Positions 38,146 to 48,939 of a DNA stretch of 64,000 nucleotides are shown piece by piece (the stretch's first letter is position 1; every line of letters starts with the position of its first letter). The DNA lies in the NCBI RefSeq assembly GCF_001434365.1, contig NZ_AZFN01000002.1, positions 45,103-109,102 on the forward strand, given 5' to 3'. This DNA comes from Limosilactobacillus gastricus DSM 16045 (GTDB taxonomy: Bacteria > Bacillota > Bacilli > Lactobacillales > Lactobacillaceae). A program made the position numbers and the translations under genes. The notes under the pieces were generated by a model, which was not told the DNA's origin, searched no databases, and worked only from the letters and a program-made list of their open reading frames with translations.

Positions 38146-38607
38146 ATGGCGGCGGAGACAATTGGTCATGAATTACAAGCGGCCCGTTTAGACCTGGGCA
38201 TGACCATCGATGATTTACAACAACAAACCCGAATTCAACGTCGTTATCTATTAGCGATTGAAGATGGTAGATTTGAGGTTCTACCAGGCCCCTTTTATAT
38301 TCAAGCTTTTATTAAGCAATATGCAGATGCGGTGGGCTTAAATGGGAATATTTTATTACGACAACATCAAGATGAGATTCCTAAAAATCAAGTGGTGGTC
38401 AATCGGAAGGTTCGACGCCCACTGCATCAACAATCCTTGATTCAACAGGTTTCACCTTTATCACGGGTGGAACAAGAAGATGATATTTTAAGTAATGTTA
38501 CTGATCGTCGAACTCGCCGGTTTTTACAAATTTTTCCGGTAGCGGCTTTGTTTGGGATGGTTATGATCATTCTACTGAGCATTGTTATTGCCATGTTTTT
38601 TTACTAA
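38146..38607 (+). CDS. RodZ/YmfM-like helix-turn-helix membrane protein
   Basis: A 153-residue protein with an N-terminal HTH_25 domain (IGHELQAARLDLGMTIDDLQQQTRIQRRYLLAIEDGRF, then LPGPFYIQAFIKQYADAVGL). A basic linker and one membrane helix (about residues 127-150) end the protein. RodZ normally continues into an extracellular beta domain, which is missing here because the protein stops right after the helix. RodZ normally bridges MreB to the envelope. MreB is not seen in this window, so its partner is unclear. Confidence 0.85.
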   Translation: MAAETIGHELQAARLDLGMTIDDLQQQTRIQRRYLLAIEDGRFEVLPGPFYIQAFIKQYADAVGLNGNILLRQHQDEIPKNQVVVNRKVRRPLHQQSLIQQVSPLSRVEQEDDILSNVTDRRTRRFLQIFPVAALFGMVMIILLSIVIAMFFY

Positions 38608-38624
38608 TTTAAAGGAGTTTTAAC

Positions 38625-39209
38625 GTGAATTTACCGAATAAGTTAACGGTCTTACGACTAATTTTAATCCCCTTTTTCTTATTATTGATGGTTTTACCGC
38701 TTAATTGGGGAACCGTTAGTTGGTGGGGGTCCTCAATTCCAGTAGCCGAACTAATTGCAGCCATCATCTTTATTGGAGCCTCTATTACCGATAATTTGGA
38801 TGGTCAAATTGCGCGGCGGCAACATTTAGTGACGAACTTCGGGAAATTTGCCGATCCGCTAGCTGATAAGTTATTGGTAATGACCGCCTTCGTCTTGTTG
38901 GTTGAACAACATGTACTACCTGGCTGGGCCGTGAGCATCATTGTTTGGCGAGAACTTGCCATTACAGGTTTACGACTTTTAGTGGTGGAACAAAATGGAC
39001 AGGTAATGGCTGCCCAAATGCCGGGAAAGATTAAGACAACGACGCAATTAATAGCGATCATCTTTTTGCTTTTGCATAATGTTGGTTTTGCTTTGATTAA
39101 CGTCCCATTTGGTCAAATCATGTTCTATATTTGCCTAGTCTTTACTGTTTATTCTGGGATTGATTATATTTATCAAGCTCGTTCAGTGTTTGCAGATGGT
39201 TTTAAATAA
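38625..39209 (+). CDS. pgsA: CDP-diacylglycerol--glycerol-3-phosphate 3-phosphatidyltransferase
   Basis: A 194-residue integral membrane enzyme that makes phosphatidylglycerophosphate. The full CDP-alcohol phosphotransferase motif is present with D56, D59, G60, A63, R64, G73, D77 and D81. The GTG start follows AAAGGAG. The product feeds phosphatidylglycerol and lipoteichoic acid synthesis, complementing the glycolipid genes at about 60-62.5 kb. Confidence 0.96.
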   Translation: MNLPNKLTVLRLILIPFFLLLMVLPLNWGTVSWWGSSIPVAELIAAIIFIGASITDNLDGQIARRQHLVTNFGKFADPLADKLLVMTAFVLLVEQHVLPGWAVSIIVWRELAITGLRLLVVEQNGQVMAAQMPGKIKTTTQLIAIIFLLLHNVGFALINVPFGQIMFYICLVFTVYSGIDYIYQARSVFADGFK

Positions 39210-39218
39210 GCTAATGGG

Positions 39219-39260
39219 GAGAGCTAGGGTACCTTTTAGGTGACCCTGGGCTCTCTTTTG
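39219..39260 (+). terminator. Terminator of the ymfF-pgsA operon
   Basis: A long imperfect stem (GAGAGC with GCTCTC, AGGGT with ACCCT) is followed by TTTT. Confidence 0.85.
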
Positions 39261-39340
39261 TTATATACTGGGCAAAGAAAACAAAATTTGATGGATAAAA
39301 CCATTGAAATTATCGTATATGTTGATAAGGGGACAAGTTT

Positions 39341-39838
39341 ATGGAAATGCTTAATCAACAATTAGTAAACGTGGCACAAGAAGTGGTAGCAGCTCTCAAA
39401 GATCGTCAATGGAAGATTACTGCGGCCGAAAGTCTGACGGCTGGAATGTTTCAAAGTACCATCGCGAGCGTGGCTGGTGCCTCGGCAATCTTTGATGGCG
39501 GTTTTGTCACCTATGCAGCCAGCGCCAAGGCCAATTTATTAAAGATCGATCCGCAATTAATTCAGCAACATGGGGTAGTTTCATCACTTGTTGCAGGGGC
39601 AATGGCTCAGAATGCAAGTCAAATTATGAAGACTCAAATTGGGGTCGGCTTAAGTGGCGTGGCCGGACCAGATTCTCTGGAGGGTCATTCAGCCGGCACG
39701 GTTTGGTTAGGGATCGCAATAAATGGACAAGTAAAAACCAAATGCTTACACCTTGATGCTAGTCAAGGGAGACAAGCTGTCCGGCAACAGAGCGTCTTGG
39801 AAGCCTTACAAATGGTATTAACTGAACTTGCAAAATAA
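39341..39838 (+). CDS. CinA C-terminal domain protein (nicotinamide-nucleotide amidohydrolase)
   Basis: A 165-residue protein consisting only of the CinA C-terminal (PncC-type) domain. AAESLTAGMFQSTIASVAGAS and GLSGVAGPDSLEGHSAGTVWLG are the conserved motifs. PncC-type domains deamidate nicotinamide mononucleotide. Firmicutes usually carry a roughly 410-residue CinA with an N-terminal MoaB-like domain before recA. Here that N-terminal half is absent, and a terminator and new ribosome site precede this ORF, so it is not a fragment in progress. Confidence 0.9.
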   Translation: MEMLNQQLVNVAQEVVAALKDRQWKITAAESLTAGMFQSTIASVAGASAIFDGGFVTYAASAKANLLKIDPQLIQQHGVVSSLVAGAMAQNASQIMKTQIGVGLSGVAGPDSLEGHSAGTVWLGIAINGQVKTKCLHLDASQGRQAVRQQSVLEALQMVLTELAK

Positions 39839-39840
39839 TT

Positions 39841-39854
39841 CGAACTTTTGTTCG
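39841..39854 (+). promoter_or_regulatory. DinR/LexA SOS box upstream of recA
   Basis: CGAACTTTTGTTCG matches the Gram-positive consensus CGAAC-N4-GTTCG exactly. It sits ten bases before a -35-like TTGTGT (39864-39869), with TATCAT at 39886-39891 (16-base spacer). SOS induction of recA is therefore expected. Confidence 0.92.
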
Positions 39855-39926
39855 ATAAAATGCTTGTGTTTTACAAAGAACCTGTTATCATAATTAATAT
39901 GAATTGCGACAAAGGAGGACAGCAAT

Positions 39927-40991
39927 TTGGCTGATCAACGTGAAGCGGCATTAGAAAATGCCTTGCGTAAAATTGAAAAGAATTTTGGGAAGGGCTCCAT
40001 CATGCGGATGGGTGATGCAGCTGATACCAAAATTGCGACTGTTTCTAGTGGTTCATTGGCAATTGATGAGGCGCTGGGAGTCGGGGGTTACCCGCGGGGA
40101 CGGATTATTGAAATGTACGGTCCAGAAAGTTCTGGGAAGACGACGGTTGCCTTGCACGCTGTTGCCGAAGTTCAACGGCGAGGCGGGACGGCTGCTTATA
40201 TCGATGCCGAAAATGCCTTGGATCCTCAATATGCTTCAGCATTAGGGGTTAATATTGGCGATCTATTATTATCTCAACCTGATACTGGGGAACAAGGCTT
40301 GGAAATTGCGGATGCCTTAATTGCTAGTGGGGCGGTAGACATCGTGGTTGTTGATTCGGTAGCGGCTCTTGTGCCACGGGCTGAAATTGAGGGTGAAATG
40401 GGTGATACCCATGTTGGTCTGCAAGCTCGGTTAATGTCCCAAGCCTTACGGAAGTTATCTGGGGAGATCAATAAAACGAAGACCATTGCGATCTTCATTA
40501 ACCAAATTCGAGAAAAGGTTGGGGTGATGTTTGGTAACCCTGAGACGACCCCTGGTGGACGAGCATTGAAGTTCTATTCAACCATTCGACTTGAAATTCG
40601 GCGGGGCGAACAATTAAAGAATGGAACTGAAGTAATCGGTAATCGCGCTAAAATCAAAGTTGTTAAGAACAAGGTTGCGCCACCATTTAAACGGGCCGAA
40701 GTCGATATTATGTATGGAGAAGGAATTTCCAAGACTGGTGAATTGCTTGATATGGCCGTTGAAAAAGATCTGGTTAATAAGAGCGGGGCTTGGTACTCCT
40801 ATAAGAACGATCGGATTGGTCAAGGTCGTGAAAATGCTAAGGTTTGGTTAGCAGAACATCCTGAAGCCATGAATGAATTGATGAATGAAGTTCGAGTGGC
40901 TTATGGGATGGAAGCGGACGAAACCGTTGCAACTCCAGAAACCGGCGAAGTAAAGCAAGAAACTTTAGAAGAAGCTTCTTCAGAAGATTAA
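39927..40991 (+). CDS. recA: Recombinase RecA
   Basis: A 354-residue strand-exchange protein and SOS co-protease. Walker A GPESSGKT is at residues 65-72. [19 protein letters not shown] is loop L2, and [10 protein letters not shown] precedes it. The start is TTG, preceded by the strong AAAGGAGG at 39911-39918. The C-terminus is acidic ([17 protein letters not shown]). Controlled by the SOS box upstream and followed by its own terminator. Confidence 0.98.
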   Translation: MADQREAALENALRKIEKNFGKGSIMRMGDAADTKIATVSSGSLAIDEALGVGGYPRGRIIEMYGPESSGKTTVALHAVAEVQRRGGTAAYIDAENALDPQYASALGVNIGDLLLSQPDTGEQGLEIADALIASGAVDIVVVDSVAALVPRAEIEGEMGDTHVGLQARLMSQALRKLSGEINKTKTIAIFINQIREKVGVMFGNPETTPGGRALKFYSTIRLEIRRGEQLKNGTEVIGNRAKIKVVKNKVAPPFKRAEVDIMYGEGISKTGELLDMAVEKDLVNKSGAWYSYKNDRIGQGRENAKVWLAEHPEAMNELMNEVRVAYGMEADETVATPETGEVKQETLEEASSED

Positions 40992-40999
40992 TAGTTAAG

Positions 41000-41036
41000 A
41001 ATGATTCATCGTGGAATTCCATGATGGATTATTTTT
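41000..41036 (+). terminator. Terminator of recA
   Basis: A 17-base inverted repeat centred on GGAATTCC ends in TTATTTTT. The innermost bases must form the loop. Confidence 0.85.
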
Positions 41037-41050
41037 ACCTTTATGAGTAA

Positions 41051-41079
41051 TTGACAGAGCTATTTCACCAGTCTAAAAT
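41051..41079 (+). promoter_or_regulatory. Sigma-A promoter of rny
   Basis: TTGACA (41051-41056) and TAAAAT (41074-41079) are spaced 17 bases apart, 50 bases before the rny start codon. Confidence 0.85.
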
Positions 41080-41129
41080 TAATTAGTATGCAATTTTGTA
41101 TACATAAATAAATTTTTAGAGGTGAAAGT

Positions 41130-42689
41130 ATGACAGGAATTGTCATCTTGATCGCCCTGATTGCTATTGTTGCCGGTGGTGGAATCGGCTATTTGATCCG
41201 TAAATCAATGTTTGAAAAACGGATTATGCGTGCTCATGTGAGCGCTGAAGGAATTATTACTGCTGCTAAAAAGGAAGCCGAAACTGCAAAAAAAGAGGCG
41301 ATCCTGGAAGCAAAAGAAGAGAGTCATCGTTATCGTGAAGGTGTTGAACAAGAGTTAAAGGGACGCCGTCAAGATATGCAAAAGCAAGAAGAACGGCTTT
41401 TGCAACGAGAAAATTCTCTTGATCGAAAAGATAATGCTTTAGAAAACCGTGAAAACGCAGTTAGCAAACGAGAACAAAAACTTGATCGCCGAACTGAAAA
41501 AGTGGAACGCGACGAGCAACAGGTAGCAAAGCTAGTTGATCAGCAGGCCCAAGAGTTGCAGCGAATTGCTGGTTTGACCAATGAAGAGGCCAAGAAACAA
41601 TTATTTGATCAATTGAACCATCAATTAGCGGGTGAACGAGAGAAGTTAATACGCGAGAGTGAAACGGAAGCACAATATACGGCTGATAAGAAAGCTAAAG
41701 GATTAATCGTAGAAGCCATCCAACGCAGTGCGGCTGATATGGTTTCCGAAGCGACGGTGACAGTTGTTAACCTTCCTAACGATGATATGAAGGGACGAAT
41801 CATTGGTCGCGAAGGTCGGAATATTCGAACGATTGAAACCTTAACTGGAATTGATCTGATTATTGATGATACGCCGGAGGCAGTTATCCTAAGTGGATTT
41901 GATCCGGTTCGCCGGGAGATCGCTAAAATCGCTTTGGAACGCTTAATTAAGGATGGCCGAATTCATCCTGCGCGAATTGAAGAAGCGGTTGATAAGGCGC
42001 GGGAAGAAATGGACGCGCATCTGCGCGAAGTAGGAGAACAGACGGTTTTCGATTTAGGAATTCACGGTTTGCATCCTGATCTTATTAAGACGATTGGTCG
42101 GATGAAATATCGGACTAGCTATGGGCAAAATGTCTTACAGCACTCCATTGAAGTTGCCAAATTAATGGGAATTTTAGCGGCTGAATTGGGAGAAGATGTA
42201 GCCTTGGCTAAACGGGCTGGCTTATTGCATGATATTGGGAAGGCGATTGATCATGAGGTTGAAGGTTCACATGTTGAACTTGGGGTTGAATTAACCCAAA
42301 AGTACCAAGAAAATCCGGTGGTGATTAATGCCATTGCTTCTCATCACGGCGATGTACCGGCGGAATCAGTAATTGCTGTCTTAGTACAAGCTACCGACGC
42401 GATTTCTGGAGCACGCCCAGGTGCGCGGAGTGAATCCTTAGAGCAATATATTCAACGACTAACAAAGTTGGAAGCTCTGGCTAATGAGCATGAAGGAGTT
42501 AAGAATTCATACGCAATACAAGCTGGTCGTGAAATTCGGGTTATGGTTCAGCCAAACAAAGTTTCGGATAAACAATCAGCGGCCTTGGCCTTTGATTTAA
42601 AGAACGAAATTGAGCAACAACTTGAATATCCAGGCCATATTAAAGTGACGGTAATTCGAGAAACCCGATCAATTGAATATGCCAAATAA
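41130..42689 (+). CDS. rny: Ribonuclease Y
   Basis: A 519-residue membrane-anchored endoribonuclease that initiates mRNA decay. It has an N-terminal membrane helix (about residues 2-23), a long Glu/Lys/Arg coiled coil to about 200, a KH domain ([19 protein letters not shown]) and an HD domain with [17 protein letters not shown]. Full length. It has its own promoter and terminator between recA and mutS. Confidence 0.97.
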   Translation: MTGIVILIALIAIVAGGGIGYLIRKSMFEKRIMRAHVSAEGIITAAKKEAETAKKEAILEAKEESHRYREGVEQELKGRRQDMQKQEERLLQRENSLDRKDNALENRENAVSKREQKLDRRTEKVERDEQQVAKLVDQQAQELQRIAGLTNEEAKKQLFDQLNHQLAGEREKLIRESETEAQYTADKKAKGLIVEAIQRSAADMVSEATVTVVNLPNDDMKGRIIGREGRNIRTIETLTGIDLIIDDTPEAVILSGFDPVRREIAKIALERLIKDGRIHPARIEEAVDKAREEMDAHLREVGEQTVFDLGIHGLHPDLIKTIGRMKYRTSYGQNVLQHSIEVAKLMGILAAELGEDVALAKRAGLLHDIGKAIDHEVEGSHVELGVELTQKYQENPVVINAIASHHGDVPAESVIAVLVQATDAISGARPGARSESLEQYIQRLTKLEALANEHEGVKNSYAIQAGREIRVMVQPNKVSDKQSAALAFDLKNEIEQQLEYPGHIKVTVIRETRSIEYAK

Positions 42690-42698
42690 TTTTCCAAG

Positions 42699-42740
42699 AA
42701 GGGGTGCGAGAAACCATTGGTTTAGCGACACTCCTTTTTG
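42699..42740 (+). terminator. Terminator of rny
   Basis: AAGGGGTG pairs with CACTCCTT, with an inner AAACCA/TGGTTT stem, and TTTTT follows. Confidence 0.82.
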
Positions 42741-42802
42741 TTTTTATCAATAAAATCGATTAAAATAGTAATAGTATTGACAGAATTTAAGGGGGATCAA
42801 AA

Positions 42803-45391
42803 ATGGCCAAGGCAACGCCCATGATGGAACAGTATCAAAAGATTAAAGACCAATATCCAGATGCCTTTTTGTTTTATCGGCTCGGGGATTTTTATGAACT
42901 TTTTAATGAAGATGCAATCAAAGGTTCCCAAATCCTGGAACTGACTCTGACATCACGAAGTAAAAACGCTGATAACCCGATTCCAATGTGTGGAGTTCCT
43001 CACCGAGCCGTTGATAGTTACATTGATATCTTAATTGATAAGGGATATAAGGTCGCTATCTGTGAACAAATGGAAGATCCCAAGTTAACTAAAGGGATGG
43101 TGAAACGGGAAGTGACCCGTTTAGTCACTCCGGGGACTCAGATGGACTTGGGGGGAGAACAATCTCGTCAAAACAACTATCTAACGGCCCTAATCGAGCG
43201 AAATGGACATTTTGATTTGGCTTATACCGACCTATCGACGGGAGAATTAAAAACCACCAGTGTTGATCGTTGGTCGATGGCTTTAAATGAATTAGTAAAC
43301 TTACAAACTCGTGAAGTAGTAGTGAATGAACTAACTGAAGAATATCGGCAACAGCTGCTGCGTCAAAATATTCTTTTATCACAACAAAAACAAATGGCTG
43401 ATCAAGCTGAAGTGACCTATTTAACTCAAGATGTCGCGACATCAGAACAAAAACAAGTAGTGACCTTACTGGTGTCATACTTATTAACGACGCAAAAACG
43501 TTCGCTTGATCATATGCAACGTGCGGTTTCTTACCAGCTTGATGCTTACATGAAAATCGATCATCATTCCAAGGCTAATTTGGAGTTGATGACCAATATG
43601 CGAAGTGGCAAGCGTCAAGGGACCTTAGCTTGGCTGATGGATGAGACGAAAACTGCGATGGGAAGTCGACTCCTAAAACAGTGGTTAGAGCGACCGTTAA
43701 TTGATGAACAAGCTATTATCGAACGTCAGGATAAAGTTCAGGTTTTCTTAGATCATTACTTTGAACGACAAAATTTACAAACCGAGTTAACCAAGGTTTA
43801 TGATTTAGAACGACTAGCGGGTCGAGTAGCCTATGGAAGTGTGAATGGTCGTGATTTGATTCAGTTAAAGGCGTCGTTGCAACAAGTTCCGAAAATTCGT
43901 TATATATTGGAGGAAATGGATTCACCGATTTTTGATCAGTTTGTTGATCGGCTAGATCCTTTAACTGATATCGCCGATGCAATTGAACGAGCAATTAAGG
44001 ATGAACCACCAATTTCAGTAACGGATGGAGATTTAATTAAAGATGGCTATCATCGGCAGTTAGATGATTATCGTGACGCCATGCAGAATGGTAAGCAATG
44101 GATCGCGGATTTGCAGGCAAAGGAACGAAATCTAACCGGAATTAATAACCTTAAAATAGGTTATAATCATGTTTTTGGTTATTACATTGAAGTTACTAAA
44201 GCCAATTTGGATAAGTTACCAGAAGGTCGGTATGAGCGGAAACAGACTTTAACAAACGCTGAACGATTCTCGACACCAGAATTAAAAGAACGAGAGGCCT
44301 TAATTTTGGAAGCCCAAGAGAAATCGACGGCTCTTGAATATGAATTGTTTGTCGCCTTGCGAGATCAAGTCAAAGCTGAAATTCCGCGTTTACAGGAATT
44401 AGCGAAGAATTTATCAGAGATTGATGTTTTACAGAGCTTTGCTGTGGTCAGTGAGAATTATCATTTTGTTCGACCAACTTTAAATCATGATCATGATTTG
44501 GAGATTATTGCGGGGCGACATCCTGTTGTCGAGAAATTTCTCGGTCATCAGGCTTATGTCCCCAATGACGTTTTGATGGACCCTGAAACGGCCATTCTGT
44601 TGATTACGGGGCCTAACATGTCAGGAAAAAGTACTTATATGCGCCAATTAGCCTTAATCGCCGTGATGACTCAAGTAGGTTGTTTTGTGCCGGCCGAATC
44701 AGCTCGGATGCCAATCTTTGATCAGATTTTTACCCGAATTGGCGCAGCTGATGATCTGGTATCTGGGGAAAGTACCTTTATGGTCGAAATGATGGAAGCT
44801 AACCGGGCCTTATCAAATGCTACGTCCAATAGTTTAATATTATTTGATGAAATCGGGCGCGGGACGGCTACCTATGATGGGATGGCTCTTGCCCAATCAA
44901 TTATTGAGTATGTGCATGCTCATATTGGAGCTAAAACCCTCTTTTCTACCCACTATCATGAGCTTACGAGTTTGGATCACGAACTAACGCACTTAAAAAA
45001 TGTCCATGTGGGCGCAACGGAAGAAAATGGGGAACTTGTTTTCTTACATAAAGTCACGGATGGTCCAGCAGACAAATCTTATGGGATTCATGTGGCCAAG
45101 TTAGCGGGCATGCCAGGTGATTTATTGCATCGAGCTAACGAAATTTTGAGTCGTTTGGAAGGCCAAGCCCCCGAGGAAGCTATTCCATTATCCGAAGTAG
45201 AATCAACATCGAATGTAACAAAAGTTAAAGAAGCAACGGGGCAATTAGCTTTATTTGATGAACCAGAAAGTAAACCTGTTGCTGATCAACACGAAAAATT
45301 GTATCAACAGATAAAGTCACTGAATTTGATGGGGATGACGCCAATGGAAGTTATGAATCAAGTTTATCAGTGGCAGCAGAAGTTAAAGTAG
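42803..45391 (+). CDS. mutS: DNA mismatch repair protein MutS
   Basis: An 862-residue mismatch-recognition ATPase. The mismatch-binding FYE-type motif is visible near residue 35 ([10 protein letters not shown]). The P-loop [10 protein letters not shown] is near residues 602-611, and Walker B is [19 protein letters not shown]. The C-terminal helix-turn-helix region ends in [14 protein letters not shown]. The mutS-mutL order with a 9-base gap indicates an operon. Confidence 0.98.
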   Translation: MAKATPMMEQYQKIKDQYPDAFLFYRLGDFYELFNEDAIKGSQILELTLTSRSKNADNPIPMCGVPHRAVDSYIDILIDKGYKVAICEQMEDPKLTKGMVKREVTRLVTPGTQMDLGGEQSRQNNYLTALIERNGHFDLAYTDLSTGELKTTSVDRWSMALNELVNLQTREVVVNELTEEYRQQLLRQNILLSQQKQMADQAEVTYLTQDVATSEQKQVVTLLVSYLLTTQKRSLDHMQRAVSYQLDAYMKIDHHSKANLELMTNMRSGKRQGTLAWLMDETKTAMGSRLLKQWLERPLIDEQAIIERQDKVQVFLDHYFERQNLQTELTKVYDLERLAGRVAYGSVNGRDLIQLKASLQQVPKIRYILEEMDSPIFDQFVDRLDPLTDIADAIERAIKDEPPISVTDGDLIKDGYHRQLDDYRDAMQNGKQWIADLQAKERNLTGINNLKIGYNHVFGYYIEVTKANLDKLPEGRYERKQTLTNAERFSTPELKEREALILEAQEKSTALEYELFVALRDQVKAEIPRLQELAKNLSEIDVLQSFAVVSENYHFVRPTLNHDHDLEIIAGRHPVVEKFLGHQAYVPNDVLMDPETAILLITGPNMSGKSTYMRQLALIAVMTQVGCFVPAESARMPIFDQIFTRIGAADDLVSGESTFMVEMMEANRALSNATSNSLILFDEIGRGTATYDGMALAQSIIEYVHAHIGAKTLFSTHYHELTSLDHELTHLKNVHVGATEENGELVFLHKVTDGPADKSYGIHVAKLAGMPGDLLHRANEILSRLEGQAPEEAIPLSEVESTSNVTKVKEATGQLALFDEPESKPVADQHEKLYQQIKSLNLMGMTPMEVMNQVYQWQQKLK

Positions 45392-45400
45392 GCATTAAAG

Positions 45401-47293
45401 ATGGGTAAAATACATGAATTAGATCGCGTCTTAGCCGACCAAATTGCGGCAGGCGAGGTGATTGAACGACCGGCTTCGATCGTGAAAGAATTAGTTGAAA
45501 ATTCAATTGATGCCCATAGTAGTCGGGTTGATATTCTAGTTGAAGAATCCGGTTTAAAAGAAATCCGCATTATTGATAATGGTGACGGAATTGCGGCTGA
45601 CGATTTAGCAATCGCTTTTCGGCGGCATGCTACTAGTAAGATTCAACATCAACAAGACTTGTTCCGGGTTCAGACCATGGGTTTTCGGGGAGAAGCTCTA
45701 CCAAGTATTGCTTCTGTTGCGGATGTGACCATGATTACTTCCACCGGGCAAGAAGCTGGTAATTTGATTCACCTTAAAGGTGGCGAGCTTATTAAACAAC
45801 AAGCCGCTTCGGCACGGCCAGGAACTGATATTACCGTCAAAGACCTGTTTTATAACACCCCGGCGCGTTTAAAATATTTAAAATCCCCGCGAACGGAGTT
45901 AAGTCGGATTGTCGATTTAGTGAACCGACTAGCTTTAGCTGAGCCAAGTATTGCTTTTAGTCTTACTCATAATGGCCGCGAACTTTTTCGCTCTGCTGGT
46001 AACGGCAATCTACAACAGGTGATTGCGGCGATTTATGGGAATTCAGTTGGCGAAAAGATGCTCCCAGTGGAAGCTGAAGATCCTGATTTTAAAATTAGTG
46101 GTTATCTGTCTTTACCAGAAATGACCCGGTCAAGCCGCCAATATATGACGGTGACAATTAACCATCGCTATATTTATAACTTTCAACTGACCAAAGCAAT
46201 TATTGCTGGTTATGGTTCGAAATTAATGGTTGGGCGCTATCCAATTGTGGTATTGGATGTTGAATTGGATCCGTTGTTAGTCGATGTGAATGTTCATCCC
46301 GCCAAGCGTGAAGTACGGTTGAGTAAAGAAAGCCAGTTAGCGAATCTAATTTCTTCCGGTGTCGAAGAGACAATTTCACAAGTGAATTTAATTCCTGACG
46401 TTGGCCAACGGGCAGAGGAATTAGTTGAGGACCACCCGTCAGTTACGGCAGTTCATGAAGCGACAACTTCACTGTTAGAGCCAATCACCCCTAATCCACC
46501 GATTATTATTAATGCGCGGGCGGATCTGGCAAGTCCGGCCTTACATGACTTTGATCAACGCTATCAAACCAACCCAGTGAAAGAACCGCCTTCTGGAAAC
46601 AAAGCAAGCCTTGAACAAACTGAAGAGCTTGAATTAGCAATTGAAGATCATGAAAAAGTTTCCACGGATCGCTTCCCTAATTTGACATATTTAGGCCAAT
46701 TGCACGGGACCTATTTATTGGCTCAAGCTGCGGATGGTTTATATATTATTGATCAGCATGCGGCTCAGGAACGGATTAATTACGAACACTATCGACAGGC
46801 TATCGGCGAAGTTAGTGATGATCAACAAACCTTTTTGGAACCATTGATTTTAAATTATTCTTTGGCGGATGCTCTAAAGATTCAAGATCACCTAACAACC
46901 CTAAAATCGGTTGGTCTATACTTAGAAGCTTTTGGTCAGAATAGTTTTATGTTGAGCAGCCACCCGACTTGGTTTGTAGCAGGCCAAGAAGAAGCTACCG
47001 CTCGGGAAATGATTGATTGGGTGATTGAAACTGGTCACTTAACGGTCGCTGAATTTCGCGAAAAGACAGCAATTATGATGAGCTGTAAACGAGCGATTAA
47101 GGCCAATCATTATCTCGATGATCAACAAGCCCAGGCCTTACTAGCACGTTTACCGGAATGTGAAAATCCCTTTAATTGTCCGCATGGACGCCCAGTAACC
47201 GTTCATTTTTCACCGAGTGATTTGGAAAAATTATTTAAACGGATTCAGGATTCTCATCAACCCTTTGCGGATGAATTTGACGATCATGTTTAA
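45401..47293 (+). CDS. mutL: DNA mismatch repair protein MutL
   Basis: A 630-residue GHKL ATPase that couples MutS to downstream repair. N-terminal [39 protein letters not shown] and the ATP-lid region are intact. The C-terminal domain has [21 protein letters not shown] and CPHGRP, the motifs associated with the endonuclease-type MutL of Gram-positives. The ribosome site is weak (AGTAGGC), suggesting translational coupling to mutS. Confidence 0.97.
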   Translation: MGKIHELDRVLADQIAAGEVIERPASIVKELVENSIDAHSSRVDILVEESGLKEIRIIDNGDGIAADDLAIAFRRHATSKIQHQQDLFRVQTMGFRGEALPSIASVADVTMITSTGQEAGNLIHLKGGELIKQQAASARPGTDITVKDLFYNTPARLKYLKSPRTELSRIVDLVNRLALAEPSIAFSLTHNGRELFRSAGNGNLQQVIAAIYGNSVGEKMLPVEAEDPDFKISGYLSLPEMTRSSRQYMTVTINHRYIYNFQLTKAIIAGYGSKLMVGRYPIVVLDVELDPLLVDVNVHPAKREVRLSKESQLANLISSGVEETISQVNLIPDVGQRAEELVEDHPSVTAVHEATTSLLEPITPNPPIIINARADLASPALHDFDQRYQTNPVKEPPSGNKASLEQTEELELAIEDHEKVSTDRFPNLTYLGQLHGTYLLAQAADGLYIIDQHAAQERINYEHYRQAIGEVSDDQQTFLEPLILNYSLADALKIQDHLTTLKSVGLYLEAFGQNSFMLSSHPTWFVAGQEEATAREMIDWVIETGHLTVAEFREKTAIMMSCKRAIKANHYLDDQQAQALLARLPECENPFNCPHGRPVTVHFSPSDLEKLFKRIQDSHQPFADEFDDHV

Positions 47294-47311
47294 AAATAAA
47301 GGAGTATAGCT

Positions 47312-47902
47312 TTGTATAATTACTTAAATGGTTTAATTACTGAAGTTACCCCCGACTATATCGTGGTTGATATTCAAGGTGTCGGCTATCAAGTCCAAGT
47401 GGCGAATCCCTACGCCTATCAAACAGGACTTAAAGATCACGTTAAAGTGTATATTTATCAGGCAGTTCGGGAGGACAGTATCACTTTATTTGGTTTTCAA
47501 ACTAGTGCTGACAAAAATTTGTTTTTACAATTGATTTCTGTTTCTGGAATTGGACCGAAGAGTGCTTTAGCGATTCTGGCAACACCGGATCATCAAGCCT
47601 TGATTGAAGCTATTCAACAAGGCGATGACAAATATTTGGCAAAATTTCCTGGGATTGGCAAGAAAACGGCCGGCCGAATCATTGTGGAATTGCGGGATCG
47701 GCTCACCATTGCTGATCAACCGACGAATTCAATAGCTGCTATGCCGATAAGTGATGATCCTGCCTTAACAGATGCCATGGCGGCTTTAATTGCTTTAGGA
47801 TACACGGAAAAACAGGTAGCTAAAGTTGAAAAGACCCTTCAAAAAGAAGCTGCTGGTTCAACTAATGACTACATTAGTCGAGGACTGAAATTACTAAATT
47901 AA
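47312..47902 (+). CDS. ruvA: Holliday junction DNA helicase subunit RuvA
   Basis: A 196-residue tetrameric Holliday-junction-binding protein. The N-terminal OB fold (YNYLNGLITEVTPDYIVVDIQGVGYQV) and helix-hairpin-helix motifs (VSGIGPKSALAIL, FPGIGKKTAGRIIVEL) are clear, and a C-terminal domain contacts RuvB. The TTG start follows AAAGGAG. It is followed 11 bases later by ruvB. Confidence 0.97.
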   Translation: MYNYLNGLITEVTPDYIVVDIQGVGYQVQVANPYAYQTGLKDHVKVYIYQAVREDSITLFGFQTSADKNLFLQLISVSGIGPKSALAILATPDHQALIEAIQQGDDKYLAKFPGIGKKTAGRIIVELRDRLTIADQPTNSIAAMPISDDPALTDAMAALIALGYTEKQVAKVEKTLQKEAAGSTNDYISRGLKLLN

Positions 47903-47913
47903 GGGGGAGTTAG

Positions 47914-48939
47914 ATGGAAATGGACGAGAACTTGCGCGATTTGACTTCTAATAAGGTTAATGATGAGCAAGAAGCAGCGGTTGAATTAAGCTTACGACCA
48001 CAACTTTTAGCAGAATATATTGGTCAAGCTGCCTTAAAAGAAAAATTAACGGTCTATATTCAAGCGGCTAAAGCTCGTGAAGAAGCTTTGGACCACGTAT
48101 TATTGTATGGACCCCCGGGACTAGGGAAAACGACGCTCGCTATGGTGATTGCCAATGAAATGGCGGTGCAAATTCGGACTACTAGTGGTCCGGCGATCGA
48201 AAAGCCCGGTGATTTAGTGGCCTTATTGAATGAATTGCAACCAGGCGACGTTTTATTCATTGATGAAATTCATCGATTACCAAAAGTAGTTGAAGAAATG
48301 CTCTATTCAGCCATGGAAGACTACTATATTGATATTGTCGTTGGTGAAGGTCCAACAGCTCATCCTGTCCATTTTCCTTTGCCACCCTTTACTCTAATTG
48401 GGGCCACCACGCGAGCGGGAGCTTTATCAGCCCCCCTACGCGACCGCTTTGGTATTGTTGAACGGATGAATTATTACCAAGCAGCGGAATTAGCACAAAT
48501 CATCGAACGTTCAGCGACGATTTTTGAAACGGCCATTGATGAAACTGGGGCCTATGAACTGGCCTTGCGCTCTCGAGGAACTCCACGGATTGCTAATCGA
48601 CTTTTAAAACGGGTTCGTGATTTTTCAGAAGTGGCGGGTCAAGCAAGAATTGATCTTAACACGGTTAAAAAGTCATTGGATCTCCTAAAAGTCGATAATT
48701 TGGGACTTGATGAAGTTGATCGTAAACTTTTAACCACTATGATTAATTATTATCATGGTGGGCCGGTCGGCTTAAAAACAATTGCTGCTAATATTGGTGA
48801 AGAAACAACCACCATTGAAGAAATGTATGAGCCGTATTTATTACAAATTGGACTATTAAGTCGCACGCCACGTGGTCGTCAAGTCACCATGGCGGCATAT
48901 GATCATTTGAAGATCCCATATTCAGGAGCGTCGTCATGA
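47914..48939 (+). CDS. ruvB: Holliday junction DNA helicase subunit RuvB
   Basis: A 341-residue AAA+ motor for branch migration. [12 protein letters not shown], Walker [10 protein letters not shown], Walker [10 protein letters not shown] and sensor GATTRAG are intact, as is the C-terminal winged helix ([17 protein letters not shown]). The stop codon overlaps the next start as ATGA, so the downstream Tgt-like protein is translationally coupled to it. Confidence 0.98.
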   Translation: MEMDENLRDLTSNKVNDEQEAAVELSLRPQLLAEYIGQAALKEKLTVYIQAAKAREEALDHVLLYGPPGLGKTTLAMVIANEMAVQIRTTSGPAIEKPGDLVALLNELQPGDVLFIDEIHRLPKVVEEMLYSAMEDYYIDIVVGEGPTAHPVHFPLPPFTLIGATTRAGALSAPLRDRFGIVERMNYYQAAELAQIIERSATIFETAIDETGAYELALRSRGTPRIANRLLKRVRDFSEVAGQARIDLNTVKKSLDLLKVDNLGLDEVDRKLLTTMINYYHGGPVGLKTIAANIGEETTTIEEMYEPYLLQIGLLSRTPRGRQVTMAAYDHLKIPYSGASS

